IMG/VR virus record: IMGVR_UViG_3300001683_000002
Coordinates: 1 to 57,829 of that record
Length of the DNA: 57,829 nt
Origin: a virus
Direction: 5' to 3' (one strand)
The position numbers were made by a program, and so were the translations under genes. Below, in pieces: positions 43,310 to 50,472 of this stretch; the stretch's first letter is position 1; every line of letters starts with the position of its first letter. Below the pieces are notes generated by a model. That model was not told the DNA's origin, searched no databases, and worked only from the letters and a program-made list of their open reading frames with translations.

Positions 43310-44821
43310 GTGGAAATAGTACCAAGAGACTATCAAGAAAGCTTCATTCATGATATTAAGGCGGCCATACGAGCCGGTGACAAGCGAATAATTGCTTGCG
43401 CCAGCACTGGTGCAGGAAAAAGTATTGTCCTGGCTGCTATAGCACAATCAGCGCTAGCAAAAGGAAAGAGGGTGATCATAGTTCTGCCCAGGAAGTCTTT
43501 AGTCATTCAGTTGTCTGCAACTTTCGAGCAGTTCAAGATCAGACATACTATTTTAATGGCTGGAGAACCTTATCACTCGCAAGCTAGATGTCAAATCATT
43601 AGTATTGACACGTACACATCAAGACTAGCAGCGAAGAGAATGCTTTTCGTAGATGCTGACGTGCTATGTATAGATGAGATGCATGTACAGCATACAGATA
43701 CTAAAATAAAACTGTTCGATAGGTATAAAGTAATCGTAGCATTTACAGCTACTCCTGTTGCACCTAAGAAAAGACCACTGGGTGTCCTATATACTAAGAT
43801 CGTTTCATCCATATCAATGAAAGAGCTGGTGTCGATGGGGCATCTTGTGCCGTTGCGTTATTTTGCACCTTCTGATTTTCATTCAGATGATGTGAAGGTT
43901 GACGCTGAAGGAGAATATAACTCAAGACAGCTGGACGAATATATTGACGATAAGCTAAAGACGGAAGATGGAAAACTGAAGATCGTTGGAGATGTGGTAG
44001 AGAACTGGCAACGAATCGCTAGCGACAGACAGACAGTGGTCTTCTGCAAAACCCAGGCGCACTCTAGACATATACAGCAGGAATTTTTAGACAAGGGTGT
44101 CAAGGCTTTATATATAGATTGCAATACAGATATCCCTGATCGTGAGCAGATCTTTCGAGACATGGCAGAAAAGAGAGCGCAAGTCCTGGTCAATGTTGGG
44201 ATTGTTGCTATGGGGATTGACATTCCAATTTTGTCTTGTGTGATCCTGGCTACTCCGATCAATAGAATAGCTAGGTACCTACAGTGCGTAGGAAGATTAA
44301 CTAGACCGCACAAAGAAAGCGGCAAGGTTGATGGCCTGGTGATCGATCATTGTGGTATCGTTTCTAAGCTGGGCTTTGCTGATGACGAACAATTCTGGAC
44401 ACTGGACGGAGAAGAGTCACCTGAAGAGCTTAAGAAAAAAGACAAAGAAGAGAAAGAAGCACCAAAGGAAATTACATGCAGCGAGTGTAGCTTTATATTT
44501 GTTTCTCGTAAGTCATGTCCTCAATGTGCTTTTGAGATGGTTCCTTTGGGTGAGGAAATACCAGTTCATCAGGCTGAGCTAGTTGAGATCAGTGCGAAAG
44601 ATAAGGTACCATCACCGGCAGACAAGAAGGTTTTTTATTCTATGTTGTTAGGACATGCTAAGAATAAAGGATTCAAGACAGGCTGGGCAGACCATAGCTT
44701 CAAGACGAAGTTTGGTCACTTCCCTAAAACTAAAAAAGGTGTGGAGGCTATCAACCCGGACGATACTGTGTTAGGCTACATTAAACATTTGCAAATCAGA
44801 AGAGCTAGGTCGAGAAAATGA
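43310..44821 (+). CDS. SF2 DEAD/DEAH-type helicase
   Basis: This is a 503-residue protein with GTG start 43310 and GGAGGGG upstream. Walker A is STGAGKS (Lys37), motif II is DEMH (122-125), motif III is TATP (146-149), and motif VI lies near 325-332 (QCVGRLTR). The C-terminus carries a zinc-ribbon-like CxxC...CxxC near 385-402, then a basic tail. It likely unwinds DNA during phage replication and overlaps the primase gene by ATGA. Confidence 0.9.
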   Translation: MEIVPRDYQESFIHDIKAAIRAGDKRIIACASTGAGKSIVLAAIAQSALAKGKRVIIVLPRKSLVIQLSATFEQFKIRHTILMAGEPYHSQARCQIISIDTYTSRLAAKRMLFVDADVLCIDEMHVQHTDTKIKLFDRYKVIVAFTATPVAPKKRPLGVLYTKIVSSISMKELVSMGHLVPLRYFAPSDFHSDDVKVDAEGEYNSRQLDEYIDDKLKTEDGKLKIVGDVVENWQRIASDRQTVVFCKTQAHSRHIQQEFLDKGVKALYIDCNTDIPDREQIFRDMAEKRAQVLVNVGIVAMGIDIPILSCVILATPINRIARYLQCVGRLTRPHKESGKVDGLVIDHCGIVSKLGFADDEQFWTLDGEESPEELKKKDKEEKEAPKEITCSECSFIFVSRKSCPQCAFEMVPLGEEIPVHQAELVEISAKDKVPSPADKKVFYSMLLGHAKNKGFKTGWADHSFKTKFGHFPKTKKGVEAINPDDTVLGYIKHLQIRRARSRK

Positions 44822-45756
44822 ATATTGATATAAAAGAAGAATACAAAGGGCGCTGGGCATCCATACTGATAGGGGCTGGTGTTGATGGCAATGTACTGAA
44901 CGGTAAGCATCAACCTTGTCCTTTATGTAGTGGTAAAGACAGGTTCCGCTGGATAGCTGATACAGAGACAGCATTTTGCTCTCAGTGTGGTGTACGTGGA
45001 GGGATAGACTTCCTTATGGAGTTTGCCGGGCATTCGTTTCGAGAGGCGTGTGAATATATTAGAGGTGAAAAAGTGGAATATAAACAGCAAGAGAAGAAGA
45101 TTAAGGTCAACCCGATCAACAGATTGAAACAGATACATAAAGGTCTTAAACCTATAACTCCTGGTGATCTAGTGTCTACGTACCTAGAAAGACGGGGAAT
45201 TACTAAGGTGGGTTCTGATATCTTTACGTCGTCTAGTATCCCATATTATGGTGGTTTTGTTGACGGTAAGAAAGTTACAGGAGTCTTTACAGCTATGATC
45301 GCCAGAATAACCAACCTGGACGGCAGCTTACAAAGCTATCATGTAACTTACTTAAATGATCATGGCTTTAAAATAGATTTTGCAGCAGCTAAAATTATCA
45401 TCACTCCAATGACTACTATTACAGGGTGTAGTATAAAGCTAGCTGAGCCAGTTAATGGGCAGCTGTGCGTCGCTGAGGGGCTGGAAACTGCTTTAGCTAT
45501 ACAACAGGAAGAAGGAGTACCTACTTGGTCTGCTATCAACGCCAACGGCATGATAAAAATGGAAGTGCCTAGTACTGTTACTAACGTAAATATTTTTCTG
45601 GATAACGATCAAAATTTCACTGGACATGCAGCAGCATATCAATTAGCTAATCGTTTAGCAGTAAAAGGGGTGGCTGTTACCGTCATCAATGACTGTGAAA
45701 TCGGCGACGATTATTTAGACTTAATGAATAAAAACAAGGAGTTAGGAAATAGTTAG
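44818..45756 (+). CDS. DNA primase (P4-type zinc finger plus TOPRIM)
   Basis: This is a 312-residue protein. The zinc ribbon is Cys34-Cys37 and Cys54-Cys57 in a CPLC.GKDRF...CSQCG context. The TOPRIM domain shows AEGLETALA (about 218-226) and FLDND (about 260-264). It would make RNA primers for phage replication. No helicase domain is attached; the separate SF2 helicase just upstream may be its partner, though it is not a replicative hexameric type. Confidence 0.9.
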   Translation: MNIDIKEEYKGRWASILIGAGVDGNVLNGKHQPCPLCSGKDRFRWIADTETAFCSQCGVRGGIDFLMEFAGHSFREACEYIRGEKVEYKQQEKKIKVNPINRLKQIHKGLKPITPGDLVSTYLERRGITKVGSDIFTSSSIPYYGGFVDGKKVTGVFTAMIARITNLDGSLQSYHVTYLNDHGFKIDFAAAKIIITPMTTITGCSIKLAEPVNGQLCVAEGLETALAIQQEEGVPTWSAINANGMIKMEVPSTVTNVNIFLDNDQNFTGHAAAYQLANRLAVKGVAVTVINDCEIGDDYLDLMNKNKELGNS

Positions 45757-45766
45757 TTGAAAAACC

Positions 45767-45795
45767 TTGCTTTAATATTTTTTTATTGATAAACT
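45767..45795 (+). promoter_or_regulatory. Rightward promoter of the TTGC-N17 family
   Basis: TTGCTT (45767-45772) and TAAACT (45790-45795) are 17 bp apart. From 45786 to 45815 the sequence is identical for 30 bases to that at 46831-46860, so -10 box and downstream leader are conserved together. Confidence 0.8.
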
Positions 45796-45837
45796 GAAGG
45801 CCAGTTAGAAATTAAGTTAAACCACTGGAGATACAAA

Positions 45838-46062
45838 ATGAAAACTTTAGACAACCAATATAACGAAGAGAAGGAAGCACTTTATAAAGCCAAGGAAGAA
45901 GCTTTTCAATTATTAGTTTGGGAATACGAACACAATGGCGAAGTAGCTTATGAGTTGGGAGACTGGAAAGAAGTAGCACACTGGAATGACTCTGTTGATG
46001 AAGCTGTTGCTAACATGAATTATTTCACTAGATTACATAGAGCAGAATTAGAAAAGTTTTAA
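45838..46062 (+). CDS. Small acidic helical protein
   Basis: This 74-residue protein is rich in Glu, Lys, Trp and aromatic residues and predicted all-helical. Its ribosome site is CTGGAG. It is the first gene after the promoter at 45767 and is followed by an eight-bp hairpin. Function unknown. Confidence 0.6.
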   Translation: MKTLDNQYNEEKEALYKAKEEAFQLLVWEYEHNGEVAYELGDWKEVAHWNDSVDEAVANMNYFTRLHRAELEKF

Positions 46063-46071
46063 ATAAATAAC

Positions 46072-46094
46072 GTGGGAGGTTTTTTGCTTCCCAC
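46072..46094 (+). terminator. Hairpin with T-rich loop, possible terminator or processing site
   Basis: GTGGGAGG and CTTCCCAC pair over 8 bp (one G-T) around the loop TTTTTTG. The T-run is inside the loop rather than after the stem, so this is not a standard terminator. It may act as a weak terminator or RNA stabiliser between the two genes. Confidence 0.45.
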
Positions 46095-46120
46095 ACATTT
46101 TACCTACTAAGGAAAAGAAA

Positions 46121-46222
46121 ATGATAGACGCAGAAGTAGCATATGTATTAGGACACGCATTCGTGATTTTATGGGGTGTAGTGATTTTAGTTAAATTAAT
46201 TAAAGAAGATAGAGAAAATTAA
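46121..46222 (+). CDS. Transmembrane microprotein
   Basis: This 33-residue protein has a single hydrophobic helix (about 6-26) followed by a charged tail (KLIKEDREN). An AAGGAAAAG ribosome site precedes the ATG. Function unknown. Confidence 0.55.
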   Translation: MIDAEVAYVLGHAFVILWGVVILVKLIKEDREN

Positions 46223-46249
46223 TTAAGAAAGTTCATTTAGGGGTACGTC

Positions 46250-46726
46250 ATGAAAACAAGTATAAGAAGTAACGCTAAAACCCATCTAGGTAGTTCGGAA
46301 TATGTAAGATTAGTTAAATTCCTAGTATGGCTTGATAATAAATTAGAGATTCCATCAGCAACGAACTTAGAGGTAGTAGTAGTTGATGATCCTCAAGATC
46401 ATAGAACAGGGTCAGTGGCTTGTAAGAGCGCTAAGGAATTAACTCTTATGCTTAATGCTCATGACTGTAAAGATGAAACTATTTTGAACCCCGTTACTGG
46501 GCGTTATGAAGACTGGTTTGCTACAGCAGCACATGAGATGGTACATGTAAAGCAATTCTCAACCAGTCAACTTACTGCTGACACATCATTTTATTGGGAA
46601 AGCAAAAAGTTTCACGAAGTACAAGGTTGTAAACTATCTTATAAGCAGTATGTGGAATTACCTTGGGAAGCAGAAGCCTTTACAAGACAGGATGAATTAT
46701 ACCAGGAGTGGTTAGCAGTAGAATAG
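46250..46726 (+). CDS. Zincin-like metallopeptidase
   Basis: This is a 158-residue protein. The core is AAHEMVH (His95, Glu96, His99), and a later WEAEA (Glu140 or Glu142) supplies a possible third ligand. This is the layout of small phage zincins related to IrrE/SprT types. It would cleave a protein substrate. It is unrelated in sequence to the HELFH part of the giant protein. It lies in the early microprotein region, which fits a host-takeover or regulator-cleaving role. Confidence 0.75.
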   Translation: MKTSIRSNAKTHLGSSEYVRLVKFLVWLDNKLEIPSATNLEVVVVDDPQDHRTGSVACKSAKELTLMLNAHDCKDETILNPVTGRYEDWFATAAHEMVHVKQFSTSQLTADTSFYWESKKFHEVQGCKLSYKQYVELPWEAEAFTRQDELYQEWLAVE

Positions 46727-46811
46727 CCGGCAGTGATGGCGGTCATAAATACAAGATTGAAATTAAATAACTAATAGTAACAAGGACTTATAATATAACT
46801 GTAAAACAATT

Positions 46812-46840
46812 TTGCTTTTCCAGGTTGGTTTTGATAAACT
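46812..46840 (+). promoter_or_regulatory. Rightward promoter of the TTGC-N17 family
   Basis: TTGCTT (46812-46817) and TAAACT (46835-46840) are 17 bp apart. The 30 bases from 46831 equal those at 45786-45815. The spacer itself is different and less AT-rich than in the sister promoters, so the boxes and the downstream part are what is conserved. Confidence 0.8.
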
Positions 46841-46883
46841 GAAGGCCAGTTAGAAATTAATTTGAACCACCCGGAGAAGCATC

Positions 46884-47024
46884 ATGAAACATCAAGATTG
46901 GCACCAAGAAGCACCAGAACGTACAGAACAAGAAAAGAAAGATAGGATAGTGAGATTGGGCAGTATTATGGTACGGAAATCAGCAGGATGTCCAATTGCT
47001 AGATCACCAAAAGCAGATAGATAA
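46884..47024 (+). CDS. Charged microprotein
   Basis: This 46-residue, polar protein has a basic C-terminal half (VRKSAGCPIARSPKADR), a CCGGAG ribosome site, and is the first gene after the promoter at 46812. It has no membrane segment and no known family. Confidence 0.55.
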   Translation: MKHQDWHQEAPERTEQEKKDRIVRLGSIMVRKSAGCPIARSPKADR

Positions 47025-47053
47025 CATTGTAGTTAACTTAAAAAGGTATCAAA

Positions 47054-47311
47054 ATGAAAACTTCAGAATCAAGAATTATCAGGGCAGCTAAAATCATTAA
47101 TAAAAAGGAATTTAAGACAGAACGTTTATTGTTTGTCGCACTAGAGAGTGCATTGGATAATTTAGCTGGTGTATCTTTAGTAGAGAATCATTCAGTGAGT
47201 GAATACTCTATCCCAGATACTTTGGATTTGAAATCTACAGGGTATACAGTTCGCGAATTCTTAACCGTAACTGACTGTATAGATGATGCAAGAAACTTGG
47301 CTCACTTGTAA
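47054..47311 (+). CDS. Hypothetical protein
   Basis: This 85-residue protein has a basic helical N-terminal half and an acidic C-terminal half. Its ATG has only a weak AAGG site. It lies between small early genes. No family recognised. Confidence 0.55.
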   Translation: MKTSESRIIRAAKIINKKEFKTERLLFVALESALDNLAGVSLVENHSVSEYSIPDTLDLKSTGYTVREFLTVTDCIDDARNLAHL

Positions 47312-47325
47312 TTTGGAGTAAGATC

Positions 47326-47493
47326 ATGACAAACCAAAAGTATTATTTAGGGTACTGTACAGGATGCAGACAGTCAATGCCGGTAACTTACGCACAAGCC
47401 GTGAAGCCCCTGGCAGACCAAAGGTGCCCATATTGTACAGCGAAGCATGAAGAGAATTTAAGAACCTCAAAAGGTGATACAGATGATAAGTAA
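47326..47493 (+). CDS. Small zinc-ribbon protein
   Basis: This is a 55-residue protein with Cys11-x2-Cys14 and Cys34-x2-Cys37, the layout of a zinc ribbon. It has a TTGGAG ribosome site. Its end overlaps the start of the next gene by 11 bases. Small zinc ribbons of this kind bind DNA, RNA or proteins; the role is unknown. Confidence 0.65.
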   Translation: MTNQKYYLGYCTGCRQSMPVTYAQAVKPLADQRCPYCTAKHEENLRTSKGDTDDK

Positions 47494-47698
47494 TAGAGTT
47501 AGATCAGCAATAATAAACAAACCGGGATATCAGTTTGATAGAGAAGTTGAAATAGGCGGATTCCTGGTACAGTACGACGTTACGAACGGTGACGTAGACA
47601 TTGTAAGCATCACAGCAGATCCAGATAAAGATCTATTGGACTTTTTCTCTGAAGAAGCTATAGATGCAATTACAGCAACCATTGATGGGACTACATAA
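47483..47698 (+). CDS. Small hypothetical protein
   Basis: This 71-residue protein starts at ATG 47483, with AAGGTG upstream, rather than GTG 47474. It has basic N-terminus and an acidic, strand-rich remainder. No family is recognised. It is coupled to the flanking genes. Confidence 0.55.
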   Translation: MISNRVRSAIINKPGYQFDREVEIGGFLVQYDVTNGDVDIVSITADPDKDLLDFFSEEAIDAITATIDGTT

Positions 47699-47699
47699 A

Positions 47700-48299
47700 A
47701 TGAGCAGACCAAACACTTGTAAAGAAAAAATAATCTTCGCGGTTTTTAGAGAAGGGATCGTGAACCCAGTAGACGTAGTACTAGTAGAGTTTAAGGTTAC
47801 TACTGTCATGCAGAATATATCTACACTTTTGTCAACGGGCATTCTAGTTAGAGTAGGCATCAACCGCACTGGAGCACATATCGCTCTTAGTGAAGAAGGA
47901 TTAGCAGCGTACCATGCGATACTTGAGAAGCCTGATAAAGGTGAAATAGCAACAACCAGCGCCGTTAGACTGGCTATAAAGGGAAGAGAAGAGTTTTCGC
48001 CGTCATCTATATCAGGAATTATTTTTGGTGACATTAAAGTTAGCAAGAAACAAAGGAATGGAGTTCGATATATCTTATGTCGTATGGTAAAGGACGGAGA
48101 AGTAGTTAAATTAGAAGAGGGTATATATTCAGCTACCGGAACCAGGACAGCAAGAGTAGAGCAGGGTCTGGATTATTCAAAGAATTTTAAGAACATCCAG
48201 GAGTTATATACAATCTTGCCTGGGACTCTTACTAAACACGTTCCTTTAAACGAGAGAACAGAAAATCAAATATTACTAGACTTAGTAGAGGAGGATTAA
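47700..48299 (+). CDS. Putative winged-helix DNA-binding protein
   Basis: This is a 199-residue protein. Residues about 8-65 and about 90-145 have the helix-helix-strand pattern of winged helix domains (NISTLLSTGILVRVG, then YILCRMVKDGEVVKLEEGIY). The second is followed by the ARVEQGLDYS stretch. Two wings could bind DNA as a dimer. ATG 47700 lies one base after the previous stop. Its stop overlaps the DUF1367 start. Confidence 0.55.
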   Translation: MSRPNTCKEKIIFAVFREGIVNPVDVVLVEFKVTTVMQNISTLLSTGILVRVGINRTGAHIALSEEGLAAYHAILEKPDKGEIATTSAVRLAIKGREEFSPSSISGIIFGDIKVSKKQRNGVRYILCRMVKDGEVVKLEEGIYSATGTRTARVEQGLDYSKNFKNIQELYTILPGTLTKHVPLNERTENQILLDLVEED

Positions 48300-48715
48300 T
48301 GACAAAAGCAATACTAAGGAAAGGCGTCAACGGCTTAGTTGCTGAGACGCCAGGGGCAGTCGAGTTTTTAATGGGACTGTCATTCGGAACAGATTATAAT
48401 GTTAATGTAGTTGAGTCCAGGAACGCGTCTTTTCACAGAAAGTTTTTTGCCCTTATCAGTGCTACATATGATATGCAAGAGTTTTTTGATAGTAAAGAAG
48501 CATATAGAAGATGGTTGACCATGAAGTGTGGATACTTCTCTTCTATAGTATGTCCCAGCGGTAGTACTGTTTTTGTGGCTGACAGCATATCTTTCGCTAA
48601 GATGTCACAGGAAGATTTTGAGGAGCTGTATAGCACAGCAATAGATGTTTTCATACGGGAGCTAGGGGAAAAATTAACTCGCGACGATATTGATAAGGTA
48701 CTAACATACGCATAA
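48299..48715 (+). CDS. DUF1367 family protein
   Basis: This 138-residue protein has FHRKFFALI near the middle, M.CGYF, and a late SISFAKMSQEDFEELYSTAIDV block, all diagnostic for DUF1367. It is known from lambdoid-like phages (often next to ninB/recombination genes), where it is linked to DNA recombination, though the activity is not settled. It overlaps the preceding stop by one base. Confidence 0.85.
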   Translation: MTKAILRKGVNGLVAETPGAVEFLMGLSFGTDYNVNVVESRNASFHRKFFALISATYDMQEFFDSKEAYRRWLTMKCGYFSSIVCPSGSTVFVADSISFAKMSQEDFEELYSTAIDVFIRELGEKLTRDDIDKVLTYA

Positions 48716-48719
48716 TATA

Positions 48720-48923
48720 ATGACTAAAAAACAAAGAGAAGCAATCGAAAAAAATACATGCCTTAACACCCTCATTGATGAAGGTAGGTTGAGTGCAGAA
48801 GAAATCGTAATCACAATGTCCAGAGGAGTGAATTTAAAATTCGTGAAAGGGATAATGGAGAAGAGAACCAGAGAAGCAGCAGAACTAAAGGAGTTATTGC
48901 AATGTGCGGTGATATCAGCGTAA
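48720..48923 (+). CDS. Small helical protein, possible regulator
   Basis: This is a 67-residue all-helical protein. A helix-turn-helix-like segment lies about 23-45 (LSAEEIVITMSRGVNLKFVKG). It is coupled to the next microprotein by overlap. Function unknown. Confidence 0.55.
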   Translation: MTKKQREAIEKNTCLNTLIDEGRLSAEEIVITMSRGVNLKFVKGIMEKRTREAAELKELLQCAVISA

Positions 48924-49012
48924 GTATAATGTTAACAACGATCGTGATGGTGTTTATGCTTGTAATCACATTAGTGATAGCAGTAGCACAAGAACGTGAC
49001 GAAGACGAATAA
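48902..49012 (+). CDS. Transmembrane microprotein
   Basis: This 36-residue protein is one hydrophobic helix (about 7-28) with an acidic tail (QERDEDE). It overlaps the previous gene by 22 bases; the ribosome site AAGGAG lies inside that gene. Function unknown. Confidence 0.55.
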   Translation: MCGDISVSIMLTTIVMVFMLVITLVIAVAQERDEDE

Positions 49013-49028
49013 TCAAACAGGAATAAAA

Positions 49029-49160
49029 ATGAACACAATTAAATTATTAATAGCACTATTTATAGCTATAGGCGCATTGTCTGTCATACTAGCACCAGAA
49101 GCACCAGTGGTAGAGCACGGACATCCTTATATTGATCACCATCATAACCGGGGAATATAA
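49029..49160 (+). CDS. Exported or anchored microprotein with His-rich tail
   Basis: This 43-residue protein has an N-terminal hydrophobic signal (about 5-22) and a tail with six His residues (EHGHPYIDHHH). The His cluster could bind metal. It opens a block of tightly packed membrane microproteins. The start codon has a CAGGAAT site. Confidence 0.55.
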   Translation: MNTIKLLIALFIAIGALSVILAPEAPVVEHGHPYIDHHHNRGI

Positions 49161-49161
49161 C

Positions 49162-49287
49162 ATGATAGATTGGTACATAGACCAGTTCATAATCAGTATC
49201 ACTATAGTGGTTTTATTTGAGATACTAGCAGTTAGTGGGATAGTCTACACTAACAGAATATTAACAGAGATAGAGGCAAACTCATGA
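49162..49287 (+). CDS. WY-type membrane microprotein, copy 1 of 3
   Basis: This 41-residue protein starts MIDWY and has a single hydrophobic helix (IISITIVVLFEILAVSGI). It is similar over its length to the next two genes. Its end overlaps the next start by ATGA. The three starts are exactly 122 bp apart. Confidence 0.65.
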   Translation: MIDWYIDQFIISITIVVLFEILAVSGIVYTNRILTEIEANS

Positions 49288-49406
49288 TATCTTGGTACGT
49301 AGCAAATTTCACAGCCGCAATTCTTATAGTAGTATCGTTTGAGGTACTTGTGATAGTCGGTATATTACATCATAACAAAGTAGAAGCATCTAAGGAGACA
49401 AGATAA
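49284..49406 (+). CDS. WY-type membrane microprotein, copy 2 of 3
   Basis: This 40-residue protein starts MISWYVANF and has the hydrophobic helix AAILIVVSFEVLVIVGI. Copy 1 has the same order of residues (WY.., IVV.FE.L, GI). It overlaps copy 3 by one base. Confidence 0.65.
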   Translation: MISWYVANFTAAILIVVSFEVLVIVGILHHNKVEASKETR

Positions 49407-49525
49407 TGGGGATTGAATGGTACGTACAAAATTCAGTGGGCGACGTAGTTATACTAGTAGTATCGGTACTGTTCGTCGTTCAGTTCTATCGTGAAATGAA
49501 ATTTGGAGAAAAGGATGAAACTTAA
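49406..49525 (+). CDS. WY-type membrane microprotein, copy 3 of 3
   Basis: This 39-residue protein starts MGIEWYVQNS and has the hydrophobic helix VVILVVSVLFVVQFY. It is more diverged in its C-terminal part. It overlaps the start of the next soluble gene by 11 bases. Confidence 0.6.
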   Translation: MGIEWYVQNSVGDVVILVVSVLFVVQFYREMKFGEKDET

Positions 49526-49724
49526 GGAAGCAAAAGCACAAGCGAAGGACTTCGGGTACCAATATGCGGCAGTGGATGCCGACGGTTCTATCTATTATTA
49601 CCTAACCAAACCTTATGCAAATCTATACCTTGGCTTCTGGGTTGGCAATGATTCCAAGGTGTTCACGCATAGGGGGTTCTATTCAGGAAAGAAGCCCTGG
49701 AGAGAAACACTACGAAAAGTATAA
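49515..49724 (+). CDS. Small soluble hypothetical protein
   Basis: This 69-residue, basic, Tyr/Gly-rich protein starts at ATG 49515 with GGAG upstream inside the previous gene. It has a beta-rich middle (YQYAAVDADGSIYYYL). No family recognised. Confidence 0.55.
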   Translation: MKLKEAKAQAKDFGYQYAAVDADGSIYYYLTKPYANLYLGFWVGNDSKVFTHRGFYSGKKPWRETLRKV

Positions 49725-49730
49725 AAAGAC

Positions 49731-49759
49731 TTGCCTTTCTTGCTGATTTATAATAAAAT
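49731..49759 (+). promoter_or_regulatory. Rightward promoter of the TTGC-N17 family
   Basis: TTGCCT (49731-49736) and TAAAAT (49754-49759) are 17 bp apart. Downstream GACCAGTAAGAAA resembles the GGCCAGTTAGAAA behind the 45.8 and 46.8 kb promoters. Confidence 0.7.
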
Positions 49760-49793
49760 TATAGACCAGTAAGAAAACTTGCTGAATAACTAA

Positions 49794-49812
49794 ATTTTGG
49801 AGAATACCGTGA
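49794..49812 (+). repeat. Duplicated translation-start cassette, first copy
   Basis: These 19 bases recur exactly at 50019-50037. Each copy has TTTGGAG, then the GTG start codon of a small gene. The two genes downstream share no clear similarity beyond this leader. Confidence 0.85.
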
Positions 49813-50000
49813 AAGACCTATATCAATTTACCCTGGACATACTTTTATTAACTAAAGCTAAAGAAGAGGCTCAAAAAATCGCAATAGAAGTAGAGGTTAG
49901 GGACGAAGAATGGGAAGTAGGCGCCGGCTTACGTTCACAGACAGCTACGGAAGCATCAGTAACAAAGGATCAATGGAATAACTACATAGACGAACAGTAA
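49809..50000 (+). CDS. Small acidic protein with GTG start
   Basis: This 63-residue protein starts at GTG 49809; GGAG lies six bases before it. It has a helical N-terminus (YQFTLDILLLTKAKEEA) and an acidic remainder with Trp residues. It lies in the operon behind the promoter at 49731. No family recognised. Confidence 0.6.
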   Translation: MKDLYQFTLDILLLTKAKEEAQKIAIEVEVRDEEWEVGAGLRSQTATEASVTKDQWNNYIDEQ

Positions 50001-50018
50001 TAATAAATAACTACTAAA

Positions 50019-50037
50019 ATTTTGGAGAATACCGTGA
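50019..50037 (+). repeat. Duplicated translation-start cassette, second copy
   Basis: Identical to 49794-49812, including ribosome site and GTG start codon, showing copying of a translation initiation region. Confidence 0.85.
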
Positions 50038-50330
50038 GCAATATTAACGTAACATTGGAAGAGCTATTTTTGGGCGATACATGTAGCACAGACTACAGCC
50101 ATTATATAGACGCAGCGATAGATGCAGAAGATCATGCTTGTAACGCTGAACCTGCAGAATGGGATGCTTATCTAGAAGCAGTAAACAACCAAACAATCAC
50201 CCAGAGATTAAAAACAAAATCACCCACGCAAATTCGTAACGGTGTGATTTTAACGGCAGTCTATAAGGACTGGGTAACAGTAGAGGAAGAGGAGTGGGTT
50301 AACACTCACGAAGACAATGAAAATATTTAA
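50034..50330 (+). CDS. Small acidic protein with GTG start
   Basis: This 98-residue, highly acidic protein starts at GTG 50034 with the same leader as the previous gene. The N-terminus is Asp/Glu-rich, with His and Cys in the middle, and the acidic run EEEEW lies near the C-terminus. The strongly acidic nature fits a DNA-mimic or protein-binding role, which is inference. It overlaps the next gene by 14 bases. Confidence 0.6.
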   Translation: MSNINVTLEELFLGDTCSTDYSHYIDAAIDAEDHACNAEPAEWDAYLEAVNNQTITQRLKTKSPTQIRNGVILTAVYKDWVTVEEEEWVNTHEDNENI

Positions 50331-50469
50331 GTTAAGAGGTGTAATCGGGGCGTTACTAACAATGTTTATGGATAATCCAGCGCCATTTTTCACGAAAGTT
50401 AATAGTCTTGTGAAGTTTGTAGGACAGGTAGTAGCTTTCATGTGGACAACTAGAGCTTGTCGGAAGTAA
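50317..50469 (+). CDS. Small basic protein with a hydrophobic stretch
   Basis: This 50-residue protein is basic, with a hydrophobic middle (FVGQVVAFMW) that may associate with membrane. It overlaps the previous gene and ends three bases before the DUF1364 gene. Function unknown. Confidence 0.55.
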   Translation: MKIFKLRGVIGALLTMFMDNPAPFFTKVNSLVKFVGQVVAFMWTTRACRK

Positions 50470-50472
50470 CAG

